NCBI GenBank assembly: GCA_037444625.1
Contig: JBBIMA010000004.1
Location: 44,049 to 108,048 of the forward strand
Source of the DNA: DTHT01 sp037444625
GTDB lineage: Bacteria; Acidobacteriota; Terriglobia; Bryobacterales; Bryobacteraceae
DNA length: 64,000 nucleotides
Reading direction: 5' to 3'
Part shown: one piece after another, positions 52,282 to 60,938 of the stretch
Position numbering within the stretch: position 1 is the first letter of the stretch
Layout: each line of letters starts with the position of its first letter
Program-made: the position numbers and the translations under genes
Notes under the pieces: model-generated
Seen by the model: the letters and a program-made list of their open reading frames with translations, nothing else
Told to the model about the DNA's origin: nothing
Databases searched by the model: none

Positions 52282-52342
52282 GTTCCGCGCCCGGGGCCCC
52301 GCAGGCCCGAATCGGCTGCGGCTCAAGGCCGAGTCGCTGTGG

Positions 52343-52348
52343 GATAAT
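52343..52348 (+). promoter_or_regulatory. -10-like GATAAT before dacB
   Basis: GATAAT ends ten bases before ATG 52359. There is no room for a ribosome-binding site between them. Confidence 0.4.
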
Positions 52349-52358
52349 TCCTGGCGTC

Positions 52359-53816
52359 ATGGCTAGCCTGCGCTTGAACATCCTGCTGTTGGCCGCCGCC
52401 TTGAGCTGTCTGGGCCAGAGCCTCGCCGAACGGATCCAAGCGATGCTGGCAGGCTCGCCCGCCCGGCGCGCCTTCTGGGGCCTGCAAGTTTGCGACGCGG
52501 AAGGGGGAGAAGTTCTGGCCGAGATCAATGCCGAGAAACTGTTCGTGCCGGCCTCCAACACCAAGCTGTTCACGACCGCGCTGGCGCTGGTGCGGCTGGG
52601 TCCGGATTATCGCTTCCAGACGCGCGTGATTGCGGAGCGGCCGCCGGATGCTTCCGGGATCCTGCGGGGCGACCTGCGCCTGGTCGGCGGCGGCGACCCG
52701 ACGCTGTCCAACCGGGCCTACCCCTACAGCAAGGCGCCGGCCGGCGGGGATCCCCTCCAGGGCATCGAGGAACTGGCCGGGCAGATCGCTGCGGCGGGGC
52801 TGCGCCGCCTGGAAGGCGACGTGGTGGGCGACGACAGGGCCTACGTCTGGGAGCCGTACCCGGAGGGCTGGGCGGTGGACGACGCGCTCTGGGAATACGG
52901 AGCTCCGGTAAGCGCCTTGACGGTCAACGACAATACGGTACGCCTGAGCTTGAAGGCGCGGGCCGAGGGCGCCCCGGTCGCCGTCACGCTGGTCCCTTCG
53001 CTGGACTACTACCTGATAGACAACCGCCTGCGCGTCGAGCGCGCCGCCCAAGGCGTGCGCATCGAGAGGCTGCCGGGCTCGGAACAGTTGCGGCTGTGGG
53101 GCAGCCTGGGGCCCAACCAGGCACGCGAGTTTTCCGTGGCGGTAGCCGACCCGGCGCTGTACGCTGCGCGCGCCCTGGCCGAGGCGCTGCGGCGCAGGGG
53201 CGTAGCGATCGCGGGCCGGGCCGTGGCCTGGCATCGCTTCGCCAACGAGCCCGCCGGGCGGGAGGCGGCCGAAGGGGTCGAGCTGGCGCGGCGCAGCTCG
53301 CCGCCCCTGCTGGAGGTGCTGCGGGTCATAGACAAGGTGAGCCAGAATCTGCACGCCGAGCTGGTGTTGCGCGAGGTGGGCCGAGTGTGCCGCCGGGAGG
53401 GCAGCCGCGAGGCGGGCTTGCGCGAGCTGGAGGCGTTCCTGGATGAGATCGGCGTGCCGCGGGGCGAATACCGCTTTCTGGACGGCTCGGGGCTCTCTCG
53501 GCGCAACCTGGTGACGCCGGCGGCGGTGGTGCGCCTGCTGCGGCACATGTACCGCACGCCGCACCGGGAGGCCTGGCTCGCCTTGCTTCCCCTGGGCGGG
53601 GAGGACGGAACTCTGGAGGGGCGCTTCGCCGGCGCGCCCGCCGCCCGCCGGGTGCACGCCAAGACCGGCACCCTGAGCCACGTGAGCGCGCTGGCCGGAT
53701 ACGTCCAGTCCGGGCGGGGCGCTTTGGTTTTCTCGGTGCTGGCCAATAACTATCTGGCGCCGGCCGCCGAGATCCGGGGCGTAATTGATAGAATAGTGTT
53801 ACTGCTGGCTGAGTGA
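52359..53816 (+). CDS. dacB: D-alanyl-D-alanine carboxypeptidase/endopeptidase (PBP4, S13)
   Basis: A 485-residue periplasmic enzyme that trims or cuts peptidoglycan cross-links. The three penicillin-binding motifs are S66-N-T-K69 (PASNTKLFTTALAL), S328-Q-N330 (DKVSQNLHAELVLRE) and K435-T-G437 (HAKTGTLSHVSALAGY). The large insert between the first two motifs (LVGGGDPTLS, GDVVGDDRAYVWEPYPEGW) is characteristic of the S13 family. The signal peptide is LNILLLAAALSCLGQS. Transcription may begin close to ATG 52359. It precedes the FmdB-type gene by nine bases. Confidence 0.93.
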   Translation: MASLRLNILLLAAALSCLGQSLAERIQAMLAGSPARRAFWGLQVCDAEGGEVLAEINAEKLFVPASNTKLFTTALALVRLGPDYRFQTRVIAERPPDASGILRGDLRLVGGGDPTLSNRAYPYSKAPAGGDPLQGIEELAGQIAAAGLRRLEGDVVGDDRAYVWEPYPEGWAVDDALWEYGAPVSALTVNDNTVRLSLKARAEGAPVAVTLVPSLDYYLIDNRLRVERAAQGVRIERLPGSEQLRLWGSLGPNQAREFSVAVADPALYAARALAEALRRRGVAIAGRAVAWHRFANEPAGREAAEGVELARRSSPPLLEVLRVIDKVSQNLHAELVLREVGRVCRREGSREAGLRELEAFLDEIGVPRGEYRFLDGSGLSRRNLVTPAAVVRLLRHMYRTPHREAWLALLPLGGEDGTLEGRFAGAPAARRVHAKTGTLSHVSALAGYVQSGRGALVFSVLANNYLAPAAEIRGVIDRIVLLLAE

Positions 53817-53825
53817 GGGCCGCCC

Positions 53826-54056
53826 ATGCCGATTTACGAATACCGCTGTCAGGATTGCGGGACGCGCTTCGAGAAGCTGGTGCGCGGCCAGGCGGATGCG
53901 GGCGATCTGGCCTGTCCGGCCTGCGGCCGGACGCGGCTGGCGCTCGAGCTATCGGTTTTCTCCGCGCCCCGCAGTTCGCCTGAGAGGTCCTCGGCGGGTC
54001 CGATGTGCCCGGCGGGCGGGCCGTGCCCCACGCCCGGAGCCTGCGGGCTTCAGTGA
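53826..54056 (+). CDS. FmdB-family zinc ribbon protein
   Basis: A 76-residue protein of the FmdB/putative regulatory zinc-ribbon family. It starts MPIYEYRCQDCGTRFEKLV and has the second cysteine pair in LACPACGRTRL, together forming one zinc site. The tail has three more cysteines (GPMCPAGGPCPTPGACGLQ) as in many family members. Its function is unknown in general; a regulatory or metal-handling role is proposed for relatives. It follows dacB by nine bases. Confidence 0.85.
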   Translation: MPIYEYRCQDCGTRFEKLVRGQADAGDLACPACGRTRLALELSVFSAPRSSPERSSAGPMCPAGGPCPTPGACGLQ

Positions 54057-54116
54057 GCGGCCCGGAGCGCCGCCCGCGAGCCGGTCTGTTATCATAAGAA
54101 ACACCCTTGGGCCGCC

Positions 54117-55229
54117 ATGGTGGTCGAAACCCAGTATGCGCGTTTCGATTCGCTGTCGCTGGACTGCGGAGCGACTCTGTCGCCGGTGGACGTGGCTTAT
54201 GAAACCTACGGCCGGTTGAACGCCGCCCGCTCCAACGCCATTCTGATCCTGCATGCCTTTTCGGGCGATGCGCACGCCGCCGGGCTGTCGCGGGCCGAGG
54301 GAAAGCCGGGCTGGTGGGACAACATGATCGGGCCCGGCAAGGCCTTCGATACCGAGCAGTACTTCGTGGTCTGCTCGAACGTGCTGGGCGGCTGCCGGGG
54401 CACCACGGGTCCTTCTTCGATCAATCCCGCCACCGGCCGGCCTTACGGCCTCTCGTTTCCGGTGATCACCATCAGCGACATGGTGCGGCTCCAGAAGATG
54501 CTGGTGGATTTTCTGGGGCTGGAGAGGTTGCTGGCGGTTTGCGGCGGCTCGATGGGCGGCATGCAGGCTCTGGAATGGGCGGTGGCCTATCCCGAGATGG
54601 TGGTCTCGGCCATCCCCATCGCGACCACGGCCCGCTCCAGCGCCCAGCAGATCGCCTTCAACGAGGTGGGGCGGCAGGCCATCATGGCCGATCCGGACTG
54701 GAACGGCGGCGATTACTACGGGTCCAAACCGCCCGCCCGGGGCCTGGCGGTGGCCCGCATGGTGGGACACATCACTTTCATGAGCGACGAGTCCATGCGG
54801 GTGAAGTTCGGCCGCCGGCTGCGCCAGAAAGAGAAATTCGGCTTCGATTTTTCGGTGGATTTCGAGGTGGAGAGTTACTTGCGTTATCGCGGCAGCCAGT
54901 TCGTGGACCGCTTCGACGCCAACTCGTACCTTTACATCAGCAAAGCGATGGACTATTTCGATCTGACCAACGGGACCGGGTCGCTCGTCGAGGCCTTCCG
55001 CAACGTGACGGCGCGCTTCCTGGTCATCAGCTTCACCTCGGACTGGCTCTACCCCAGCTACCAGTCGGTCGAGATCGTCAATGCCTTGCGGGCCCTGAAC
55101 CGCGACGTGGCTTACTGCGAGCTGCCCTCCAATTACGGCCACGACGCGTTTCTGGTGGATATCGGCGAGCAGACCGAAATCGTCCGCGGCTTTCTGGCCA
55201 GCACCTACCGCATGGCGGGCGGCGCATGA
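54117..55229 (+). CDS. metX: Homoserine O-acetyltransferase
   Basis: A 370-residue alpha/beta-hydrolase that activates homoserine for methionine synthesis. The catalytic triad is S145 (GGSMGGMQALEW), D309 (FTSDWLYP) and H342 (YGHDAFLVD). The conserved NAILILHAFSGDAHAAG and FVVCSNVLGGCRGTTGPSS segments are present. Succinyl- versus acetyl-specificity cannot be settled by eye. It overlaps metW by four bases, the standard MetX-MetW arrangement. A TATCAT box (54090-54095) lies 21 bases before ATG 54117. Confidence 0.92.
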   Translation: MVVETQYARFDSLSLDCGATLSPVDVAYETYGRLNAARSNAILILHAFSGDAHAAGLSRAEGKPGWWDNMIGPGKAFDTEQYFVVCSNVLGGCRGTTGPSSINPATGRPYGLSFPVITISDMVRLQKMLVDFLGLERLLAVCGGSMGGMQALEWAVAYPEMVVSAIPIATTARSSAQQIAFNEVGRQAIMADPDWNGGDYYGSKPPARGLAVARMVGHITFMSDESMRVKFGRRLRQKEKFGFDFSVDFEVESYLRYRGSQFVDRFDANSYLYISKAMDYFDLTNGTGSLVEAFRNVTARFLVISFTSDWLYPSYQSVEIVNALRALNRDVAYCELPSNYGHDAFLVDIGEQTEIVRGFLASTYRMAGGA

Positions 55230-55855
55230 GAGGCTCCAGCGACAGCCGCCGGCGGGCCTTCGTCCGGGAGATCCTCGGGCGGAGCGACTACGCCATCATC
55301 GGGGAATGGATCGAGCAGGGCGCTCGGGTGCTGGACCTGGGCTGCGGCGAAGGCGAGTTGCTGGAATGGCTGGCCGAGAACAAGCAGGTGGAGGCGCGGG
55401 GCATCGAGATAGACTCGCGCAAGGTGCAGCGGGCCATCGCCCGGGGCGTGAGCGTCTACCACGGCGACATTGACCAGGGTCTGAGCGATTATCCCGACCA
55501 GTCCTTCGATTACATCATTCTCAGCCAGACCTTGCAGGAGACGCGCCGGCCCTTGCATGTGCTGCGGGAAATGCTGCGGGTGGGCCGCCGGGCGATCGTC
55601 GCCTTCCCCAACTACGGCCATTGGAGCGTGCGCCTGTCGTTGCTGGTGCGCGGCCGCGCTCCCGTCACCCGCTGCTTCCCCTACCAGTGGTACGATTCGC
55701 CCAACATCCACTTCTTGACCATCCGGGACTTCCAGGAGCTGGCCCGGCGGGAAGCCTGGACCATCGAGCGGGAGATCTTCCTCTCCGGCCATTACAGCGG
55801 GCGGCTGCTGGCCAACCTGCTGGCCGAGGTGGGAGTCTTCCTGATTCGCAAATGA
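55226..55855 (+). CDS. metW: Methionine biosynthesis protein MetW
   Basis: A 209-residue SAM-methyltransferase-fold protein that partners MetX in many bacteria and is needed for its activity. Motif I is VLDLGCGEGELLEWL (about residues 34-48). Other family blocks are VYHGDIDQGLSDYPDQSFDY, SQTLQETRRPLHVLREMLRVG, FPNYGHWSVRLSLL and WYDSPNIHFLTIRDF. ATG 55226 overlaps the metX stop, and its own stop overlaps the next start by four bases, so three genes are coupled. Confidence 0.93.
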   Translation: MRGSSDSRRRAFVREILGRSDYAIIGEWIEQGARVLDLGCGEGELLEWLAENKQVEARGIEIDSRKVQRAIARGVSVYHGDIDQGLSDYPDQSFDYIILSQTLQETRRPLHVLREMLRVGRRAIVAFPNYGHWSVRLSLLVRGRAPVTRCFPYQWYDSPNIHFLTIRDFQELARREAWTIEREIFLSGHYSGRLLANLLAEVGVFLIRK

Positions 55856-57138
55856 AACGGGCTCATCTGGCCGTGCTGGCGGTGCTGGCCGTGCTGGCTT
55901 ACTGGCGCTCCCTGGGGCTGCCTTTCATCGCCGACGATTACGTTCAGATCCGCCTGGCCAGGGATTACGGACCGGTCTCGGGATGGGAGGCCCTGGCGGG
56001 CGACGCCTTGTACCGCTGCCGGGCCACTTCCCTGGTGCTGACTTACTGGACCGAGCGGGCCTTCGGCCTGCATCCCTTGCCTTACCGGCTGAGCAGCCTG
56101 CTGCTGCACATCCTGAACACCTGGCTGGTGTACGCGCTGGGCGCCTGGCGGCCGCTCGGGCGGCGGGCGGCCTGGCCGGCGGCGGCCTTCTTCGCCGTGT
56201 ACGAAGGCCACCAGGAGGCGGTCATCTGGTACGCCGCCTTGCCCGAGCTGCTGGTGTTCTTTTTCTCCTTGCTCAGCCTGAGTTGCTGGATCCGCTGGCT
56301 GGATAGCCGCGGCCGCCGCTGGGGCTGGTACGGGGGCGCGCTGCTATGCTTCCTGCTCGCGCTGGCCTCGAAGGAATCCGCCGTGGTGGTCTTGGGGTTG
56401 ATGGCGCTGGCGGTCGTCTTCCAGCGGCCGGCGGCGCCCCGGAGGTGGGCGGCTCTGGCGCCGCTGCTGGCGCCGGCGGTCCTTTACGCCGCCTCGATCT
56501 TCGCCGCCCGAAGCGGCCACCTGCATTTCAACGACGGCACCTTCTCGTTGCGGGCGCCTTTCTGGCTTACGCTGCCCAACAGCGTGCGGCGGCTGTTCTG
56601 GTTCTGGGGATTGCTGAGCCTGGCGGCGATCGGCGCCTGGCAGTGGCGCCGCCGGCGGCCCTTGCTGGTCCTGGCGGCGGCCTGGATCGTGATTACGTTT
56701 CTGCCGTACAGCTTCCTGACTTACATGCGGCAGGCGCCCAGCCGGCATACTTACTTCGCCAGCGCGGGGCTGGCTTTCCTCGTGGGCGCCGGCTACCTGG
56801 CCGCCCGCCGGCCGCTGGGCGCCTGGAGGCGCTGGGCGCCGGCGATGCTGGCGGCCGTCATCGTGGCGCACAATTGCCTTTACCTGTGGACCCGCAAGCA
56901 GCGCCAGTTCGCCGAGCGGGCCGCGCCCACCGAGGCGCTGGTCGAGTTCGCGCGGCGAGCGAAGGGCCCGGTGGTAGTGGAGTGCTTCCCGTACTCGCCG
57001 ATTCTGGCCGAGTGGACGGTGCAACTGCGGCTGAACAAGACGGTCTATCTGCCCGGGGACCCGAGGGCCTCCGGGGCGCAGGACCGCTTCTGCTGGCCCG
57101 ATCAGCCCGGGCAGCGCCCGGACGCCGGGCGGCGTTGA
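55852..57138 (+). CDS. Multi-spanning membrane protein, glycosyltransferase-like (PMT/GT39 type)
   Basis: A 428-residue protein with about ten hydrophobic helices and a C-terminal soluble tail. FIADDYVQIRLARDYG early in the chain resembles the D-D/DD motif in the first periplasmic loop of GT-C glycosyltransferases, and YEGHQEAVIWYAALPELLVFF follows. Such proteins transfer sugars from lipid carriers. The overlap with metW is probably an operon extension rather than a methionine role. The last 35 residues are low-complexity. The donor and acceptor are unknown. Confidence 0.68.
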   Translation: MKRAHLAVLAVLAVLAYWRSLGLPFIADDYVQIRLARDYGPVSGWEALAGDALYRCRATSLVLTYWTERAFGLHPLPYRLSSLLLHILNTWLVYALGAWRPLGRRAAWPAAAFFAVYEGHQEAVIWYAALPELLVFFFSLLSLSCWIRWLDSRGRRWGWYGGALLCFLLALASKESAVVVLGLMALAVVFQRPAAPRRWAALAPLLAPAVLYAASIFAARSGHLHFNDGTFSLRAPFWLTLPNSVRRLFWFWGLLSLAAIGAWQWRRRRPLLVLAAAWIVITFLPYSFLTYMRQAPSRHTYFASAGLAFLVGAGYLAARRPLGAWRRWAPAMLAAVIVAHNCLYLWTRKQRQFAERAAPTEALVEFARRAKGPVVVECFPYSPILAEWTVQLRLNKTVYLPGDPRASGAQDRFCWPDQPGQRPDAGRR

Positions 57139-57168
57139 GTGGCGGGCGAGCGCAAGCGCCCGCCGTGC

Positions 57169-57174
57169 TAAGAT
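57169..57174 (+). promoter_or_regulatory. -10-like TAAGAT (extended, TGCTAAGAT) before a small gene
   Basis: TAAGAT with a TGC extension lies eight bases before ATG 57183. Confidence 0.35.
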
Positions 57175-57182
57175 GAATGGGT

Positions 57183-57392
57183 ATGGCGATCCCCAACGTC
57201 AGGCGCTTCCGGCCTTACTGCCCCGTGTGCCGGGAAAACTTTACCGTGATGGCCGTGCTGCCCAAGGACGAGGACGTGGACGCCTATCTGGCGGACGTGG
57301 TGGCCCGACACGACCACAAGGCCTATCAAGAGGCCAAGCAGCAGCGCTTCAAGATCCGCGTCGGGCAGCAGAAGCAGCGCCGGGCCAAGTGA
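57183..57392 (+). CDS. Small conserved hypothetical protein with one CxxC
   Basis: A 69-residue basic protein. It begins MAIPNVRRFRPYCPVCRENF, giving one CxxC pair, and then has a charged helical region (DEDVDAYLADVVARHDHKAY) and a Lys/Arg/Gln-rich end. A zinc site would need a second ligand pair, perhaps from a partner or the His residues. In-frame ATG 57177 would add two residues. I do not recognise a family. The gene stands between the glycosyltransferase-like gene and a convergent HEAT-repeat gene. Confidence 0.6.
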   Translation: MAIPNVRRFRPYCPVCRENFTVMAVLPKDEDVDAYLADVVARHDHKAYQEAKQQRFKIRVGQQKQRRAK

Positions 57393-57413
57393 GCCGCGGG
57401 CGGCGGTTTCCCC

Positions 57414-58712
57414 TCAAGGCAGGCGCACCTTCAAGGTCCGCAGGGCGCTGAAGGCTTCTTGGGAGACCCGCTCGTCGGGATCCTTGGTCAAGTTCTCCAG
57501 GTGGGGCAGGCTCTCCCGGTCGCCGCTGCGCGCCAGGATCTGAGCCAGCTCGATCTTCTCGCTCCGGCTCCCGCGCGGCAGGGCCTTTTCCAGGGCCCGA
57601 AGCACCGGAGTCTCGCGAGCCAGCTCGATCAGATAAGCGCGGGCCACGCCCCGCCAGGCGGCCGAGTTCAACGTGTTGATCAGGTATTGGAGCGGGCTGA
57701 ACTCGGAGAGCTCGGTCTTGCCCAGCATCACCAGGCCGAAGGCGGCGCCCAGCCGGGCGGGCATCTTCCGCTCCTCATTGAAGGCTTTCTCCAGGGCGGG
57801 CAGATCGCCGGCGTTGCGCAGCCGGGCGAAACCTTCCGCCGCCGCCGCCCGCAGCCATTCGTCACGGTCGCTCAAGTAGCGCGTGAACGCCGGGCGGTTC
57901 TGTTCGTCGGGGATCATAGCCAGGGCGGTGAGCGCCGCTCGCCGGACCTTTTCCGTGCGCGCGGTCTCCAGCGCCTCGCGCAACTGGGGCAGCGCCTCGC
58001 GGTTGCGCAGCAGGCCGGTGGTCTCGATGGCCGCGATCTGCACCCGCTCGTCCAGATCGCGCAGCAGGAAGGCGATCTCGGGCGCCGCCTCGGGCCGGCG
58101 AATCTTCTGCAAGGCGATCAGGCATTCGTAGATGACGCGGTCGTCCTTGGAGCGGATGGCCGCCAGCAGGTCGGGGATCGCTTCGGCGCCGCGCAGGATT
58201 CCCACCGCCCGGGCGGCGTTGGCGCGGGCCTCCATGCTGGCCCCGCCGCGGGCCACCTTGCCCAGGGCCCGGATCACCTCCGGACGCACCTGCACGTAAG
58301 GTTCGACCACCTGGTCGTTGGTGTCGGTAAAGCGGCTGCGCAAGGTTGTGCCCACGCGCTGGAGCGTGGCGCTCAGGCCGGTGCGCACGTAGCCGGGCAG
58401 GTAAAAGTTGACCAGCCCGTCGGTGGCGCGGATTTGCACCTCGGGATCGTTGTCGCCGGCGGCTTGGATCAGCGGCTCCAGGCTGCGCGGTCCACCGATC
58501 TGGATGATGGACTTGACCGCCTCGACGCGCACCTCGACCGCGTGGTCCGAGAGCAACGCGTGCAGGCGGGGAATCGCCTCGAAACCCTGGCGCCCCAGGT
58601 CGCGCGCGGCGCGGGCGCGTTGCTTGGGATTGGGACTGTTCAGATCCTGCCCGGCGGAGGGCCGGCTGAGCACGAGCACACTGGTGAGCAGGATGGCGCG
58701 CAGCGGGATCAT
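57414..58712 (-). CDS. Secreted HEAT-repeat protein
   Basis: A 432-residue protein with a signal peptide (MIPLRAILLTSVLVLSRPSAGQ). Nearly all of the rest is a run of HEAT-like helical repeats (AIPRLHALLSDHAVEVRVEAVKSI, LEPLIQAAGDNDPEVQIRATDGL, DLLAAIRSKDDRVIYECLIAL, EIAFLLRDLDERVQIAAIETTG, LENLTKDPDERVSQEAFSALRT). These form a curved protein-binding scaffold. No enzymatic motif is seen. ATG 58712 is chosen at the signal peptide; the frame is open further upstream without a better start. Confidence 0.82.
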   Translation of the reverse strand: MIPLRAILLTSVLVLSRPSAGQDLNSPNPKQRARAARDLGRQGFEAIPRLHALLSDHAVEVRVEAVKSIIQIGGPRSLEPLIQAAGDNDPEVQIRATDGLVNFYLPGYVRTGLSATLQRVGTTLRSRFTDTNDQVVEPYVQVRPEVIRALGKVARGGASMEARANAARAVGILRGAEAIPDLLAAIRSKDDRVIYECLIALQKIRRPEAAPEIAFLLRDLDERVQIAAIETTGLLRNREALPQLREALETARTEKVRRAALTALAMIPDEQNRPAFTRYLSDRDEWLRAAAAEGFARLRNAGDLPALEKAFNEERKMPARLGAAFGLVMLGKTELSEFSPLQYLINTLNSAAWRGVARAYLIELARETPVLRALEKALPRGSRSEKIELAQILARSGDRESLPHLENLTKDPDERVSQEAFSALRTLKVRLP

Positions 58713-58718
58713 GTCTTC

Positions 58719-58724
58719 ACAGTA
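58719..58724 (-). promoter_or_regulatory. -10-like TACTGT before the HEAT-repeat gene
   Basis: TACTGT on the minus strand ends six bases before ATG 58712. Confidence 0.35.
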
Positions 58725-58763
58725 GCGACTCTTCCCCAAGCGGCGCAAGCCGCCCGGGTCGGG

Positions 58764-58769
58764 CTACAC
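58764..58769 (+). promoter_or_regulatory. -10-like TACACT before the GH65-like gene
   Basis: TACACT ends eight bases before GTG 58778. GGAGGT overlaps the start codon itself, so it cannot serve as a normal ribosome-binding site. Confidence 0.35.
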
Positions 58770-58777
58770 TGGCGGAG

Positions 58778-60904
58778 GTGGAAGCAGGACTCACGCGGCG
58801 AGGCTTGCTGGCCGGTCTCGGCGCGCTCATCCCGGGCGCACGGAGTTTCTCCGCGGGCGTGGACCGCCGGGCGCTCCTGCGACGGCACAGTCCGGTAGTG
58901 GAGGGCTTTGCGCCGCGCTCCCCGCTCTCGGTGGGCAACGGCGAATTCGCCTTCACCGCCGACGCCACCGGCTTGCAGACCTTCCCCGAGCTGTATGCCC
59001 GGACGGTTCCCCTGTGCACCCAGGCCCAGTGGGGCTGGCACAGCTTTCCTCCGCTTGGGGGGCTCAGTCCGGAGGATCTGCGCCTGGAACCCTACGATAC
59101 CTACGGGCGCGCGGTCGGCTATCCGACCAGCGCCCAGGGTCAGGAGGAGCTATACCGCTGGCTGCGTGAGAACCCGCACCGCCTGCATCTCGGCCGCATC
59201 GGCCTGCACTTGCGCACGGCGGCGGGCGGGGCGGCCCGCCCGGATCAGCTCGCCGAGGTTCGCCAGCGGCTGGATCTGGCGACCGGCATCCTCCACAGCA
59301 GCTTCCTCTTGGAAGGCGTAGCGGCGGCCGTGGAGACCTGCTGCCACCCGAGCCTCGATCTGGTGGCGGTTCGCATCCGCTCAGAGCTGGTCCGGCAGGG
59401 CCGTTTGGCGGTCGTGCTGGAGTTCCCTTACGGGTCGCCCGGAATGGACGCCGCTGATTGGACCCGCCCGGAGGCGCACAGCAGCGAGGCGCGCGGCCCG
59501 TCGTCCCGGCGATTGGAAATTGCGCGGCGGCTGGACGGCGATGGTTACTGGGTCAGCCTCGGATGGGACCAGCCCGGCCGGGCCCGGCGCGAGGGCCCGC
59601 ACCGATTCGTTCTTGAACCCGAGCCGGGCGGCGACCGGCTGAGCTTTGTCTGCCTGTTCTCGCCTCGCCCCTGGGCCTCCTCGCTGCCGGCGGCCGAGCA
59701 GGTGCGGGCCGCCGGCGCCCGGCATTGGGCGCGGTTCTGGTCCGAGGGGGGCGCGATCGAACTGGCCGGCAGCCGCGATCCGCGCGCCGCCGAGCTGGAG
59801 CGGCGCATCGTGCTCTCGCAGTACCTGACCGCGATTCAGTGCGCCGGTTCGCTGCCCCCGCAGGAGACCGGGCTGACCCTGAACAGTTGGTACGGCAAGT
59901 TCCACCTGGAAATGCACTGGTGGCACGCCGCGCACTTCCCGCTGTGGGGCCGCGCGGCGCTGTTGGAGCGCAGTCTGCCGTGGTATCTGCGCATCCTGCC
60001 CGAGGCCCGGCGCACCGCGCGCCGCCAGGGTTACGCCGGCGCACGCTGGCCCAAGATGGTGGGGCCGGAGGGCCGCGACAGTCCCTCGCCCATCGGCCCG
60101 CTGCTCATCTGGCAGCAGCCGCACCCCATCGTTCTGGCCGAGCTCTGCTACCGGGCGCATCCGGACCGCCGCACCCTCGAGCGCTACCGGGAGCTGGTCT
60201 TCGCCACGGCCGAATTCATGGCCTCCTTTGCCGTGCGGGATCCCCGCGGCGGCCGCTACGTCCTGGGCCCGCCGGTGATCCCTGCGCAGGAGAACCACCC
60301 GCCGCGCCAGACCTGGAATCCCACCTTCGAGCTGGAGTATTGGGCCCACGGGCTGGAGCTGGCCCAGCGCTGGCGGCGCAGATTGGGCCTGCCGCCGGAT
60401 CCGCACTGGGAGCAAGTGCGGGCGAACCTGGCCCAATTGCCCGCCGCCCAGGGCGTCTATCTGGCCCACGAGAATTGTCCCCAGACTTACACCGAGCGCA
60501 ACCGCGATCATCCTTCCATGCTGGCTGCGCTGGGCGTGCTTCCCGGCCGCAAGGTGGACCGCGAGACCATGCGGCGCACCTTGCGAAAGGTGCTCTCCCT
60601 GTGGCGCTGGGAGGACACCTGGGGTTGGGACTATCCCCTGATCGCCATGACCGCCGCGCGCCTGGGCGAGCCGGAAGCAGCCGTGGACGCCTTGCTGATG
60701 GAGACGCCCAAGAACACTTGGGCGGCGAACGGCCACGTCTGGCAGCGGCCGAACCTGCCCCTCTATCTGCCGGCCAACGGCGGCCTGCTGGCGGCGGTGG
60801 CCCTGATGGCGGCCGGATGGGAAGGCGGTCCGGCGGCGCGCGCGCCGGGCTTCCCGCAACGCCACTGGACGGTGGCCTGGGAGGGCCTTCGAGCCTGGCT
60901 TTGA
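58778..60904 (+). CDS. Glycoside hydrolase-like protein (six-hairpin, GH65-like)
   Basis: A 708-residue protein with a short leader (TRRGLLAGLGALIPGARSF), possibly Tat-type. The N-terminal beta domain starts with SPLSVGNGEFAFTADATGLQ, as in GH65 and related enzymes. The (alpha/alpha)6 part has LNSWYGKFHLEMHWWHAAHFPLWGR, ARWPKMVGPEGRDSPSPIG and FELEYWAHGLELAQRWRRRLG, and ends with ANGHVWQRPNLPLYLPANGG. The E in HLEMHWWH or a later Glu may be catalytic. Substrate unknown. It begins at GTG 58778 and is divergent from the HEAT-repeat gene. Confidence 0.72.
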   Translation: MEAGLTRRGLLAGLGALIPGARSFSAGVDRRALLRRHSPVVEGFAPRSPLSVGNGEFAFTADATGLQTFPELYARTVPLCTQAQWGWHSFPPLGGLSPEDLRLEPYDTYGRAVGYPTSAQGQEELYRWLRENPHRLHLGRIGLHLRTAAGGAARPDQLAEVRQRLDLATGILHSSFLLEGVAAAVETCCHPSLDLVAVRIRSELVRQGRLAVVLEFPYGSPGMDAADWTRPEAHSSEARGPSSRRLEIARRLDGDGYWVSLGWDQPGRARREGPHRFVLEPEPGGDRLSFVCLFSPRPWASSLPAAEQVRAAGARHWARFWSEGGAIELAGSRDPRAAELERRIVLSQYLTAIQCAGSLPPQETGLTLNSWYGKFHLEMHWWHAAHFPLWGRAALLERSLPWYLRILPEARRTARRQGYAGARWPKMVGPEGRDSPSPIGPLLIWQQPHPIVLAELCYRAHPDRRTLERYRELVFATAEFMASFAVRDPRGGRYVLGPPVIPAQENHPPRQTWNPTFELEYWAHGLELAQRWRRRLGLPPDPHWEQVRANLAQLPAAQGVYLAHENCPQTYTERNRDHPSMLAALGVLPGRKVDRETMRRTLRKVLSLWRWEDTWGWDYPLIAMTAARLGEPEAAVDALLMETPKNTWAANGHVWQRPNLPLYLPANGGLLAAVALMAAGWEGGPAARAPGFPQRHWTVAWEGLRAWL

Positions 60905-60938
60905 CGCTCGCCGGGCAGCCCGCCGGCGGGCCCGGCTC

